Origin: JADCCX01 sp031431475
GTDB lineage: Bacteria; Pseudomonadota; Alphaproteobacteria; Rhizobiales; Beijerinckiaceae
DNA length: 64,000 nt
Direction: 5' to 3'
NCBI GenBank assembly: GCA_031431475.1
Contig: JANPDL010000035.1
Span: 310,001 to 374,000 of the forward strand
The notes under the pieces were generated by a model. The model ran no database searches and was not told where the DNA came from. It saw only the letters and a program-made list of their open reading frames with translations. This document shows, piece by piece, positions 16,742 to 25,503 of this stretch (position 1 is the stretch's first letter; the number at the start of each line of letters is the position of its first letter). The translations under genes and the position numbers were made by a program.

Positions 16742-17683
16742 ATGGGCAGTGCGAACGGGGCCACCCGTCATTTTCTCGACCTGTCGGATATTCCGGCGGA
16801 TGAATTGCGCGGCATTCTCGACAACAGCCGCGCCATGAAGAGCCGCAGGCGAACGGCGGCTTCCGCGAAAGATCAGGTGCTTGCGGGCAAGAAGGTGGCG
16901 ATGGTCTTCGAGCAACCCTCGCTGCGCACGCGCATCTCGTTTGAGGTCGGCATCCGCGAGCTTGGCGGCGATCCGCTGATGATCACGGGCAAGGAGATTG
17001 AACTCGGCGAGCGCGAGGCGATCTCCGATCAGGCCAAGGTCCTGTCGCGTTATGTCGATGCCATCATGATCCGCAGCCTGAAGCATGATCTCGTTGTGGA
17101 ATTGGCAAAGCATGCAACAGTGCCGGTGATCAACGGGCTGACCAAGCGTTCGCATCCCTGCCAGGTCATGGCCGATATCATGACCTTCGAGGAGCATCGC
17201 GGCGACATCCGGGGCAAGACTGTGGCGTGGAGCGGTGATTCCAACAATGTGCTGGCGTCCTTCATGCACGCGGCCAAGCGCTTCGAGTTCCGGCTTAATG
17301 TCGCGACGCCGCCCGAACTGAAGCCGTCCGATGCGCTGCTCGACTGGGTGCGCCGAAACAAGGCCGATGTGCATCTCACCGCCGATCCCTTCGAGGCGGC
17401 GGATGGCGCGGATTGCATCGTCTCGGATGCCTGGGTCTCGATGGGCGACAAGGACGAGGGACGCCGCCACAACCTGCTGAAGCCCTACCAGATCAACGGC
17501 AGATTGATGCAGGCGGCGCGCAAGGATGCGATCTTCATGCATTGCCTGCCTGCGCATCGCGGCGAAGAGGTGACGGAAGAGGTCATCGACGGGCCGCAAT
17601 CCGTGGTCTTCGACGAGGCCGAGAACCGGCTGCATGCGCAGAAGGGCATTCTGGCTTGGGTGTTTGGAGCAGAGCCCAGATGA
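16742..17683 (+). CDS. argF: Ornithine carbamoyltransferase
   Basis: A 313-residue enzyme joining ornithine and carbamoyl phosphate to give citrulline. The carbamoyl-phosphate loop reads SLRTR (residues 60-64), a tolerated variant of STRTR. The ornithine-side motifs HPCQVMAD, DAWVSMGD and the catalytic FMHCLPAHRGEEV are intact. The ATG at 16742 is used because the frame upstream overlaps the argD tail. The stop overlaps the hslO start (ATGA), so the three genes are translationally linked. Confidence 0.95.
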   Translation: MGSANGATRHFLDLSDIPADELRGILDNSRAMKSRRRTAASAKDQVLAGKKVAMVFEQPSLRTRISFEVGIRELGGDPLMITGKEIELGEREAISDQAKVLSRYVDAIMIRSLKHDLVVELAKHATVPVINGLTKRSHPCQVMADIMTFEEHRGDIRGKTVAWSGDSNNVLASFMHAAKRFEFRLNVATPPELKPSDALLDWVRRNKADVHLTADPFEAADGADCIVSDAWVSMGDKDEGRRHNLLKPYQINGRLMQAARKDAIFMHCLPAHRGEEVTEEVIDGPQSVVFDEAENRLHAQKGILAWVFGAEPR

Positions 17684-18660
17684 GCGACGGACCGCTTGGT
17701 GCCGTCATCGTCGGTGACGGTGCTGGCGCTGATGATTTTCTCCTGCCATTTCAGGTAGATGGGCTCGATGTGCGTGGTCGTGTCTTGCGGCTCGGTCCGG
17801 CTATCGATGTTCTGCTGAAGCGCCATGCCTATCCGCATGCTGTGTCGCGTGCTGTGGCCGAAGCGGCTGTGCTGACAGCGCTTCTCGGTAGTGCGCTGAA
17901 ATTGACCGGGCGCTTTCAGTTGCAGACAAAGACCGACGGGCCGTTGTCGATGCTGGTCGTCGATTTTGATGCGCCAAACCGGTTGCGGGCCTATGCGCAG
18001 TTCGACCGCGATGCAATCCCGGCTGATGCCTCGCCTGCCGAACTCATCGGCAAGGGGCATCTGGCGCTGACCATTGATCAGGGTGGCGATATGAGCCGCT
18101 ACCAGGGCGTGGTGCCGCTGGACGGTTATGGTCTGGAAGCGGCGGCGCACCAGTATTTTCGCCAGTCCGAGCAGATTCCCACGCGCATTAAGCTCGCCGT
18201 GGGTGAAGTCGGGATTCCGGGTGGCATGGAATGGCGTGCTGGCGGATTGTTCCTGCAATTTCTTCCCGAAGCGCCGGAGCGCATGCGGCAGGGCGATCTC
18301 GATCCGGGTGATGCGCCGGAAAGCGCGCGCCAGGACAATATCGCCGAAGATGATGCCTGGACCGAGGCCAAGGCGCTGGCGGACACGGTGGAAGACCACG
18401 AATTGCTGGATCCGACATTGTCGTCCGAAAGCCTGCTCTACCGGCTCTTCCACGAGCGCGGCGTGCGCATCTACGAGGGCCAGAGCATCGTCGAGGCCTG
18501 CCGCTGCTCGCGTGATCGTATCCTGACCATGCTCAGGCGGTTTTCGCCGCAGGAGCGCCTTGATATGCAGGGTGAGGACGGCCAGATCGGCATCACCTGC
18601 GAGTTCTGCTCGACGCGCTATGTGCTGAGCCCGGATGAGGCTGAATCTGCTGAATCTTAA
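17680..18660 (+). CDS. hslO: Redox-regulated chaperone Hsp33
   Basis: A 326-residue cytoplasmic holdase activated by disulfide formation. The C-terminal zinc/redox switch is complete: C274-x-C276 (EACRCSRD) and C307-x-x-C310 (ITCEFCST). The start ATG overlaps the argF stop as ATGA. The linkage of hslO to argD-argF is common in Hyphomicrobiales and is one of the taxonomic clues here. Confidence 0.95.
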   Translation: MSDGPLGAVIVGDGAGADDFLLPFQVDGLDVRGRVLRLGPAIDVLLKRHAYPHAVSRAVAEAAVLTALLGSALKLTGRFQLQTKTDGPLSMLVVDFDAPNRLRAYAQFDRDAIPADASPAELIGKGHLALTIDQGGDMSRYQGVVPLDGYGLEAAAHQYFRQSEQIPTRIKLAVGEVGIPGGMEWRAGGLFLQFLPEAPERMRQGDLDPGDAPESARQDNIAEDDAWTEAKALADTVEDHELLDPTLSSESLLYRLFHERGVRIYEGQSIVEACRCSRDRILTMLRRFSPQERLDMQGEDGQIGITCEFCSTRYVLSPDEAESAES

Positions 18661-18748
18661 TCAGGATTCACGTTAAATCGGGCTTTTCCTGACCCTCTGC
18701 TATCCTCGTGCTATTCTGGCCTGACATTCCGGACAGGGGAGCCACGTG

Positions 18749-19333
18749 ATGATGAGCCGTTTATTCTCCGCCATGATGGCGGTTCTTGCCGTTGTGACCG
18801 TTTCTTTTGCCACGCCCGCTACAGCCGGTGTTGATATCCGCGTCAACCTCGCGAGCCAGACGCTGACGGCGACCACGCCGGACGGCGTGCAGCGCAAATG
18901 GGCGATTTCGTCCGGGCGCAAGGGTTATCCCACGATCCGCGGAACCTATCGCCCCTATGCACTCAAGACCTATCACTGGTCGCGCAAATACCAGGGCGCG
19001 ATGCCCCATGCGATCTTCTTCAAGGGCGGTTTCGCCATCCATGGCACCAATGCCGTGGGCCGTCTGGGTGCGCCCGCATCGCATGGCTGCATTCGTCTCG
19101 CGCCCGGCAATGCGCGCGAATTGTTCAGCCTCGTGAAACAGCACGGCCAGGGCTCCACCCGCATCGCCATCAACGGCGTGGCACCGGATTCCGGTCGCAC
19201 CATGCTGGCCGGAAAGAAACAGAACCGCGCGGTGGCAATCGCACAGGCCAAGGTCCAGCCGCAAATGGTGATTCCAGCCTTTGCGCCGATGGAATTCGTG
19301 CCGTCTAGCCGACCGTTCCAGCGCTTGCGGTAG
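18749..19333 (+). CDS. Secreted L,D-transpeptidase (YkuD domain)
   Basis: A 194-residue exported protein with a signal peptide ending near TPATAG (about residue 26). It is followed by a YkuD catalytic domain with the His of FAIHGTNAVG and the nucleophile Cys in SHGCIRL. Such enzymes make 3-3 mDap crosslinks in peptidoglycan or attach proteins to it. GGGGAG at 18735-18740 lies 8 nt before the chosen ATG; GTG 18746 and ATG 18752 are alternatives. It stands alone between hslO and the malic enzyme gene. Confidence 0.88.
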   Translation: MMSRLFSAMMAVLAVVTVSFATPATAGVDIRVNLASQTLTATTPDGVQRKWAISSGRKGYPTIRGTYRPYALKTYHWSRKYQGAMPHAIFFKGGFAIHGTNAVGRLGAPASHGCIRLAPGNARELFSLVKQHGQGSTRIAINGVAPDSGRTMLAGKKQNRAVAIAQAKVQPQMVIPAFAPMEFVPSSRPFQRLR

Positions 19334-19471
19334 TTCCGGTTCTTTCCCTTCTTCTTTTACAGGGAGAAGGAATTTACCCGTGCCCGCAACCAAACCACTT
19401 GTTCCCTGCATATCCCTCCCCCTAAAGTCATTCTCCAACAAATCACAATTGACACCGGGGGAATTGCCTTA

Positions 19472-21757
19472 ATGCCTGCCTTTGATCCCAAAACGCGCCG
19501 TGGTCGACCCACTTTTACGGATCAGGAGGCTCTGGATTTCCATTCGCGCGGCAAACCGGGCAAGTACGAGATCGTGCCGACCAAGCCGATGGCAACGCAG
19601 CGGGACCTGTCGCTGGCCTATTCTCCCGGCGTTGCGGTGCCTGTGCTGGCCATCGCCAAGGACCCCTCGCTGGCATTCGACTACACGATACGCGGCAATC
19701 TCGTTGCTGTGATCACCAACGGCACGGCCATCCTTGGCCTCGGCAATCTCGGTGCGCTGGCTTCGAAGCCGGTGATGGAGGGCAAGGCCGTCCTGTTCAA
19801 GCGCTTTGCAGACGTGGATTCCATCGATCTCGAGATAGACACCGAGGATACGGACGCCTTCATCAACGCCGTGCGCTATCTCGGGCCGTCCTTCGGCGGC
19901 ATCAATCTGGAGGATATCAAGGCACCGGAATGCTTTATCATCGAACAGCGGCTGCAGGAACTCATGGATATCCCCGTTTTCCATGACGACCAGCACGGCA
20001 CGGCGATCATCGCCGCCGCGGGCATGATGAACGCGCTGCTGCTGACAGGGCGCGACGTGAAGCAGACGAAACTCGTGGTCAACGGGGCGGGCGCTGCAGG
20101 TATCGCGTGTCTCGATCTGGTCAAGGCCATGGGGTTTGCGCCGGAGAACGTGCTGCTGTGCGACACCAAAGGCGTGATCTATCAGGGCCGTACCGAGGGC
20201 ATGAACCAGTGGAAATCGGCCCATGCCGCCAAGACCAAAGCGCGCACACTGGCAGACGCCATGCAAGGCGCTGATATCTTCTTCGGGCTCTCCGCCAAGG
20301 GGGCGCTGACCAAGGAAATGGTCAAGACGATGGCACCCAACCCGATCATCTTTGCCATGGCCAATCCCGACCCCGAGATTACGCCGGAAGATGCCCATTC
20401 CGTGCGCGACGACGTGATCATCGCAACGGGGCGGTCGGATTATCCCAACCAGGTCAACAACGTGCTGGGCTTTCCCTTCATCTTCCGGGGCGCACTGGAT
20501 GTGCGCGCCACCGCCATCAACATGGAAATGAAGGTCGCGGCAACCAATGCCATTGCCGAACTGGCACGCGAGGATGTGCCGGACGAAGTGGCAGCTGCCT
20601 ATGGTGGCGCACGGCCCAAATTCGGCAAGGGCTATATCATTCCGGCGCCCTTCGATCCGCGCCTGATGGCGTCGATTTCCTCAGCCGTAGCGCAGGCTGC
20701 GATGGACACGGGCGTGGCCCGCAAGCCGCTGGCCGATATCGAGGCTTACCGTCGGGCCCTGCATGCACGGCGCGATCCGGTCGCGGGTGTTCTGGCGCGC
20801 GTGTTCGAGCAGGTGCAGCGCCGCCCCAAGCGCGTGGTTTTTGCGGAGGGCGAGGAAGAGGCTGTCATCCGCGCTGCCGTCACCTACGCCACGCAAGGAC
20901 TCGGCAAGGCCATCCTCGTGGGCCGTGAGGAGCGCATCCGCGAGGCGGCGGAAGCCGCGGGTGTCGAGATCAAGGACGGTATCGAGATCCACAACGCGCG
21001 ACTGTCGAAACGCAACGGGGCCTATGCGCAATATCTCTACGACAAGCTGCAGCGGAAGGGCTTCCTCTTCCGTGACTGCCAGCGCCTGATCAACCAGGAC
21101 CGCAACCATTTCGGCGCGGCCATGGTGGCGACGGGTGATGCCGACGCCATGGTGACGGGGCTAACCCGCAACTACTCCGTGGCGTTGGAGGACGTGACCC
21201 GTGTCATCGACCAGAAGCCGGGCCACCGCATGATTGGCGTCTCGATCGTGATCGCTCGCGGTCGCACAGTGCTCGTCGCGGATACGGCAGTACATGAAAT
21301 GCCGAGCGCACAGGAGATCGCAGAAATCGCCATCGAAGCGGCGGGAGCGGCCAAGCGGCTGGGCTATACACCGCGCGTGGCGCTGCTCTCGTTTTCCACC
21401 TTTGGATACCCCGAGGCGGAGCGGTCCAAGCGTGTGCAGGAGGCCGTCGAGATTCTGGATCGGCAGAAGGTCGATTTCGAGTATGATGGCGAGATGGGCG
21501 CTGATGTGGCGCTCAACCCCGATATCATGGCGCAATATCCGTTCTGCCGCCTCACCGGACCTGCCAACGTGCTGGTGATGCCGGCCTTCCACTCCGCAGC
21601 GATTGCCACCAAGATGCTGCAGGAACTGGGTGGTTCCACGGTGATCGGACCTCTGCTGATCGGCCTCGACAAGCCGGTGCAGATTGTCACGATGGGCGCA
21701 AAAGATACCGACCTGCTGAATATGGCGGCGCTGGCGGCGATGGGCGTGGGTGGCTGA
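19472..21757 (+). CDS. maeB: NADP-dependent malic enzyme with C-terminal phosphotransacetylase-like domain
   Basis: A 761-residue two-domain protein of the MaeB type. Residues 1-430 are malic enzyme (SLAYSPGVA, VFHDDQHGTAII, the nucleotide fold VVNGAGAAGIACL, and AMANPDPEI). Residues 440-761 resemble phosphate acetyltransferase (FAEGEEEAVIRAA, ALLSFSTFG, VLVMPAFHSAAIATKML), a domain that in this family regulates rather than catalyses. It decarboxylates malate to pyruvate. GGGGGAAT precedes the ATG. The stop lies one base before the chosen GMC oxidoreductase start. Confidence 0.95.
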   Translation: MPAFDPKTRRGRPTFTDQEALDFHSRGKPGKYEIVPTKPMATQRDLSLAYSPGVAVPVLAIAKDPSLAFDYTIRGNLVAVITNGTAILGLGNLGALASKPVMEGKAVLFKRFADVDSIDLEIDTEDTDAFINAVRYLGPSFGGINLEDIKAPECFIIEQRLQELMDIPVFHDDQHGTAIIAAAGMMNALLLTGRDVKQTKLVVNGAGAAGIACLDLVKAMGFAPENVLLCDTKGVIYQGRTEGMNQWKSAHAAKTKARTLADAMQGADIFFGLSAKGALTKEMVKTMAPNPIIFAMANPDPEITPEDAHSVRDDVIIATGRSDYPNQVNNVLGFPFIFRGALDVRATAINMEMKVAATNAIAELAREDVPDEVAAAYGGARPKFGKGYIIPAPFDPRLMASISSAVAQAAMDTGVARKPLADIEAYRRALHARRDPVAGVLARVFEQVQRRPKRVVFAEGEEEAVIRAAVTYATQGLGKAILVGREERIREAAEAAGVEIKDGIEIHNARLSKRNGAYAQYLYDKLQRKGFLFRDCQRLINQDRNHFGAAMVATGDADAMVTGLTRNYSVALEDVTRVIDQKPGHRMIGVSIVIARGRTVLVADTAVHEMPSAQEIAEIAIEAAGAAKRLGYTPRVALLSFSTFGYPEAERSKRVQEAVEILDRQKVDFEYDGEMGADVALNPDIMAQYPFCRLTGPANVLVMPAFHSAAIATKMLQELGGSTVIGPLLIGLDKPVQIVTMGAKDTDLLNMAALAAMGVGG

Positions 21758-21758
21758 G

Positions 21759-23384
21759 ATGGCTGCCGCAGCGGCGGAAGCCGAGACCTTCGACTACGTG
21801 ATCGTCGGTGCAGGTTCGGCGGGCTGCGTGCTCGCCAACCGGCTATCCGCCGATCCGACCAAGACGGTTGCGCTGCTTGAAGCAGGTGGCGATGACAACT
21901 GGATCTGGTTCCATATCCCCGTGGGCTATCTCTTCGCCATCGGCAATCCACGGGCAGACTGGATGTTCAAAACCGATCCCGAACTGGGTCTCAACGGACG
22001 CTCGCTGAACTATCCGCGCGGCAAGGTGATCGGCGGATCTTCGGCGATCAATGCGATGATCTACATGCGCGGGCAGGCGGCAGATTACGAGGGATGGCGT
22101 GAGCTTGGCCTTGAAGGCTGGGGCTGGGATGATGTGAAGCCGCTGTTCATGCGCCAGGAGGATCATTTCGCAGGCGCCTCGCTCGACCACGGTGCAGGTG
22201 GCGAATGGCGCGTGGACCAGCCACGCATGCGCTGGGAGATTCTCGATGCGTTCACGGCGGCAGCGCAAGACAGAGGCATTCCCGCAACGGATGATTTCAA
22301 CACCGGGACCAACGAAGGCGTCGGATATTTTCAGGTCAACCAGAAGAATGGCCGCCGCTGGAGCGCCGCGCGGGGTTTTCTCAAGCCGGTGCTCAACCGC
22401 CCCAACTTGCGGCTGATCAAGCATGCCGAGGCGACGCGCATTCTCTTCGAGGGGAAGCGCGCGGTCGGCATCGAATATATGGGCAAAAACGGCAAGGCGA
22501 CGGTGAGGGCGGGACGGGAGGTCATTGTCTCAAGCGGTGCCATCGCCACGCCGAAACTGCTGCAACTCTCGGGCGTGGGTCCCGGCGAGGCCTTGCGCGA
22601 ACTGGGCATTCCTGTGGTGACGGACCTGCCCGGTGTCGGAGCCAACCTGCAGGACCATCTGCAATTGCGCACGATCTACAAGGTTCACGGCGTCAGGACC
22701 ATGAATGTCGAATACCGGTCACTGCTGAAGCGCGGGCTGATGGCGGCCAAGTATGCATTGTTTCGCAAAGGTCCGATGACGATGGCACCTTCGCAGCTCG
22801 GCTGCTTCACGCGCTCGTCGCCGGATCACGAGACACCCAATGTGCAGTTCCATGTGCAGCCGCTGTCGCTGGAGAAATTCGGCGAACCGCTGCATCCGTT
22901 CGGCGCTTTTACAGTGAGCGTCTGCAATCTCAGACCCACAAGCAGCGGCTTTGTGCGGCTCGCCTCAAAGGATCCGAAGGCACCGCCGACCATCCATCCG
23001 CATTATCTGAGTACACCAGAGGACCGGCGCGTAGCAGTGGAATCAATCCGGCTGGCGCGCCATATCGTGACATCGGATGTGCTGAAGCAATACCATCCCG
23101 ATGAGTACTTGCCAGGTCCTGATCTCATGACCGATGCCGAACTGGAAAAGGCGGCGGGTGATATCGGCACCACGATTTTTCATCCTGTGGGCACCGCGAA
23201 GATGGGCGTGAAGGAAGACCCGATGGCGGTTCTGGACGAGCGACTTCGCGTGCGCCACGTGCCGGGACTGCGCGTCATCGACGCATCGGCCATGCCGAGG
23301 ATCACTTCAGGCAACACCAATTCGCCGACCATGATGATCGCCGAGAAGGGCGCGCAGATGATCCTTGAGGATGCGAAAGGTTGA
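21759..23384 (+). CDS. GMC-family FAD-dependent oxidoreductase (choline dehydrogenase-like)
   Basis: A 541-residue flavoprotein. The N-terminal dinucleotide fold is DYVIVGAGSAGCVLANRLS, the GMC signature 1 is around GGSSAINAMIYMRG, and the C-terminal block is HPVGTAKMG and SAMPRITSGNTNSPTMMIAEKGA with the catalytic His/Asn pair. It oxidises a primary alcohol of unknown identity; no betaine genes are near, so a BetA assignment is not justified. The ATG at 21759 is used; GTG at 21750 would overlap maeB by 8 bp. Its stop overlaps the mmcB start by one base. Confidence 0.9.
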   Translation: MAAAAAEAETFDYVIVGAGSAGCVLANRLSADPTKTVALLEAGGDDNWIWFHIPVGYLFAIGNPRADWMFKTDPELGLNGRSLNYPRGKVIGGSSAINAMIYMRGQAADYEGWRELGLEGWGWDDVKPLFMRQEDHFAGASLDHGAGGEWRVDQPRMRWEILDAFTAAAQDRGIPATDDFNTGTNEGVGYFQVNQKNGRRWSAARGFLKPVLNRPNLRLIKHAEATRILFEGKRAVGIEYMGKNGKATVRAGREVIVSSGAIATPKLLQLSGVGPGEALRELGIPVVTDLPGVGANLQDHLQLRTIYKVHGVRTMNVEYRSLLKRGLMAAKYALFRKGPMTMAPSQLGCFTRSSPDHETPNVQFHVQPLSLEKFGEPLHPFGAFTVSVCNLRPTSSGFVRLASKDPKAPPTIHPHYLSTPEDRRVAVESIRLARHIVTSDVLKQYHPDEYLPGPDLMTDAELEKAAGDIGTTIFHPVGTAKMGVKEDPMAVLDERLRVRHVPGLRVIDASAMPRITSGNTNSPTMMIAEKGAQMILEDAKG

Positions 23385-23842
23385 TGCTTGAGGATGGTCG
23401 CCAGTCCGAGCGGGCGATGGCGATACGGCGCGGCACGCTGCGACTGCTGGCGGCGCATGATCTCTTCGCCTTGCCTGAAGTCACGTTATCATCAGGGAGA
23501 AGGGCAGATTTGCTGGCTGTTGCACGCAACGGCGAAATCTGGATCATCGAGATCAAATCCTCAAAAGAGGATTTGAGGGCAGACAGCAAATGGCCGGAGT
23601 ACCGACTTTATTGTGACAGGCTGTTTTTTGCGACTTCCCCTGATGTGGACGAAAGGCTGTTCCCGACCGAAGCCGGTTTCATCGTGGCCGATGCCCATGG
23701 CGGCGCGATGATCCGCGATGCACCGTTGCATCCCCTGCCCGCACCCACGCGCAAGGCGCTGCTGACGCGGGCGGCACGCATGGGCGCGGCGCGGCTGACA
23801 GCTTTGTCGTATCCCGAAGCGATGGTTCCTGAAAATCTATGA
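23384..23842 (+). CDS. mmcB: MmcB-family DNA repair protein
   Basis: A 152-residue protein matching the alphaproteobacterial MmcB/DUF1052 family. The core reads EVTLSSGRRADLLAV, then WIIEIKSSKEDLRAD, a PD-(D/E)xK-like nuclease pattern (D, then ExK). In Caulobacter the family is linked to DNA damage response. The ATG overlaps the upstream oxidoreductase stop by one base, and the 3' end overlaps the convergent TPP-enzyme gene by 6 bp. There is no SOS box that I can recognise, since it has no promoter space of its own. Confidence 0.85.
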   Translation: MLEDGRQSERAMAIRRGTLRLLAAHDLFALPEVTLSSGRRADLLAVARNGEIWIIEIKSSKEDLRADSKWPEYRLYCDRLFFATSPDVDERLFPTEAGFIVADAHGGAMIRDAPLHPLPAPTRKALLTRAARMGAARLTALSYPEAMVPENL

Positions 23843-25471
23843 TGTAGGATGCGGGGCAGGATGCAAAAACGGCCATGGCGAGGCCTCACTACCAGTTTCA
23901 ACCGGCACTTCGATCAGCGCAGGCGCATCCAGAGCAAGCGCCGCTTCTAATGTCTTGCGCAGACGCTCCGGTGTCTCCGCACGATACGACCGGATGCCGA
24001 AACTCTCGCCCAGCTTAACGAAATCGGGGTTGGTCAGTTCCGAGCCGAGGATACGTCCCTGATAGGAGTGCTTCTGGTCCGGCAAGACATTGCCATAGGC
24101 CCCGTTGTTGAAGACGATTGCGACCACATTGATCCTGTGGTGCACGGCGGTGGCCAGCTCCTGCAGGCCAAACATGAACCCGCCATCGCCCGAGATCGAC
24201 ACTACTGCCTTGTCCGGATGGGCGATCTTGACGCCAAGTGCCGTGTTGTAGCCAAAGCCAAGATTGTCTTGATAGCCGCAGCTCACGTAGTGGCGCGGTG
24301 CATAGACCGGGAAGCCGAAGCGCCCGGTAAAGCCCATCTGGCTGATTTCTTCCACTAAGAAACCGTCGCGAGGCAGCACGGCACTGATCGCGTCGAGATA
24401 GGCAAGTTGCGGCTGCACGGATTCATAAGCTGTCCGCGCCTTTGCTTTGAGCCCACGGAAGTCATCAACCCGCGAGCCTGGCGTCGCCAGATTCAGCGCA
24501 TCGATCAGCGCCTGCGTGCCTTCTGCCGCATCCGCAATGATGCCGATGTCGGGCTTCACCCGAACCATTTCCGTCGCATCGATATCGATGCGGATGACCT
24601 TCAGGCCTTTGGGCTGCCAGCGCCAGCGCATGAACTGCAACTCCAGCCGGCTGCCGATGCCGATCAGCAGATCGCATGATTTCCAGTACTCATAGGCTGC
24701 GACCAGATCGAGCGACAGCGGATCATCCGCCGCCACGATACCCTTGCCGGAGCGATGCGCCGTGACAGGTGCCTGCAGCCGCTCAGCCAGCGCCCTGACC
24801 TCGGGCGAGGCATCCACGGCGCCGCCGCCCACCATGATCAGCGGGTTCTTCGCCCCGACGATCAGCTTGACCGCCGCCGCGATGGCTTCAGGATCAGCCA
24901 CGGGGTTTGGCGCAGGTCTGCCGATGCTGGGCTCCAGCACTGGCCCGCGTTTGCCGAAAACATCCCATGGCGCTTCCACTGCCGCTGGCCCCTGCCGACC
25001 CGACAGCATCCGGGAGATCGTGCCAGACATCACAGGACCCACGTCTGCATGCTGGTTGATGCGTTCCGCTCCCTTGGTGATGCCGCGCAGAGTGGCCAGT
25101 TGGTCCGGCAGTTCATGCAGTTGCCCGCGACCCTGCCCGATGAGATGCGACATCACATTGCCGGTGACACACAGGACAGGAGCCACCGCCGCAAGCGCCG
25201 TGCACAAAGCTGCACCGGCATTCAGCACGCCGGGGCCGGGCACCACCGTGAATGTGCCGATGCGCCCGCTCGATTTGGCATAGCCATAGGCCATGTAGCC
25301 GGCACCCTGCTCATGCCGTGTGTGGATGAAGCGAATGGCGTGACGCATGCCATGCAGCGCATCGTTGAAATCATACATATGCGCGCCGGGAATGCCGAAA
25401 ACGGTGTCCACGCCATGCGCCGCCAGCGACCGCGCTACCGCCTGCCCGACGGTTTCAAACTCAGGGGACAT
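23837..25471 (-). CDS. Thiamine-diphosphate-dependent enzyme, acetolactate synthase-like
   Basis: A 544-residue three-domain ThDP enzyme. The N-terminal PYR domain has the catalytic Glu in THREQ-like HTRHEQGAGYMAYG. The C-terminal PP domain has the GDGGFMFGLQELATAVHH to NNGAYGN cofactor motif. It resembles the acetolactate synthase, benzoylformate decarboxylase and oxalyl-CoA decarboxylase group; the exact reaction cannot be decided, and no small regulatory subunit gene is adjacent. ATG 25471 has AGGAAA 7 nt upstream. It follows the polyamine-type binding protein by 32 bp on the same strand, so they are likely co-transcribed. Confidence 0.85.
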   Translation of the reverse strand: MSPEFETVGQAVARSLAAHGVDTVFGIPGAHMYDFNDALHGMRHAIRFIHTRHEQGAGYMAYGYAKSSGRIGTFTVVPGPGVLNAGAALCTALAAVAPVLCVTGNVMSHLIGQGRGQLHELPDQLATLRGITKGAERINQHADVGPVMSGTISRMLSGRQGPAAVEAPWDVFGKRGPVLEPSIGRPAPNPVADPEAIAAAVKLIVGAKNPLIMVGGGAVDASPEVRALAERLQAPVTAHRSGKGIVAADDPLSLDLVAAYEYWKSCDLLIGIGSRLELQFMRWRWQPKGLKVIRIDIDATEMVRVKPDIGIIADAAEGTQALIDALNLATPGSRVDDFRGLKAKARTAYESVQPQLAYLDAISAVLPRDGFLVEEISQMGFTGRFGFPVYAPRHYVSCGYQDNLGFGYNTALGVKIAHPDKAVVSISGDGGFMFGLQELATAVHHRINVVAIVFNNGAYGNVLPDQKHSYQGRILGSELTNPDFVKLGESFGIRSYRAETPERLRKTLEAALALDAPALIEVPVETGSEASPWPFLHPAPHPTS

Positions 25472-25503
25472 GGCGGATTTCCTGTAACTTGCTGGAGCCG
25501 AGA

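Noticed and set aside
16742..17683. SLRTR instead of STRTR in ArgF, suggesting a different carbamoyltransferase
   Set aside because: The ornithine-side motifs HPCQ, SMG and HCLPAHRG are normal and the gene is linked to argD; the change is a known tolerated variant as far as I can recall.
19472..21757. Malic enzyme fused to a phosphotransacetylase-like domain as a novel fusion
   Set aside because: This is the established MaeB architecture.
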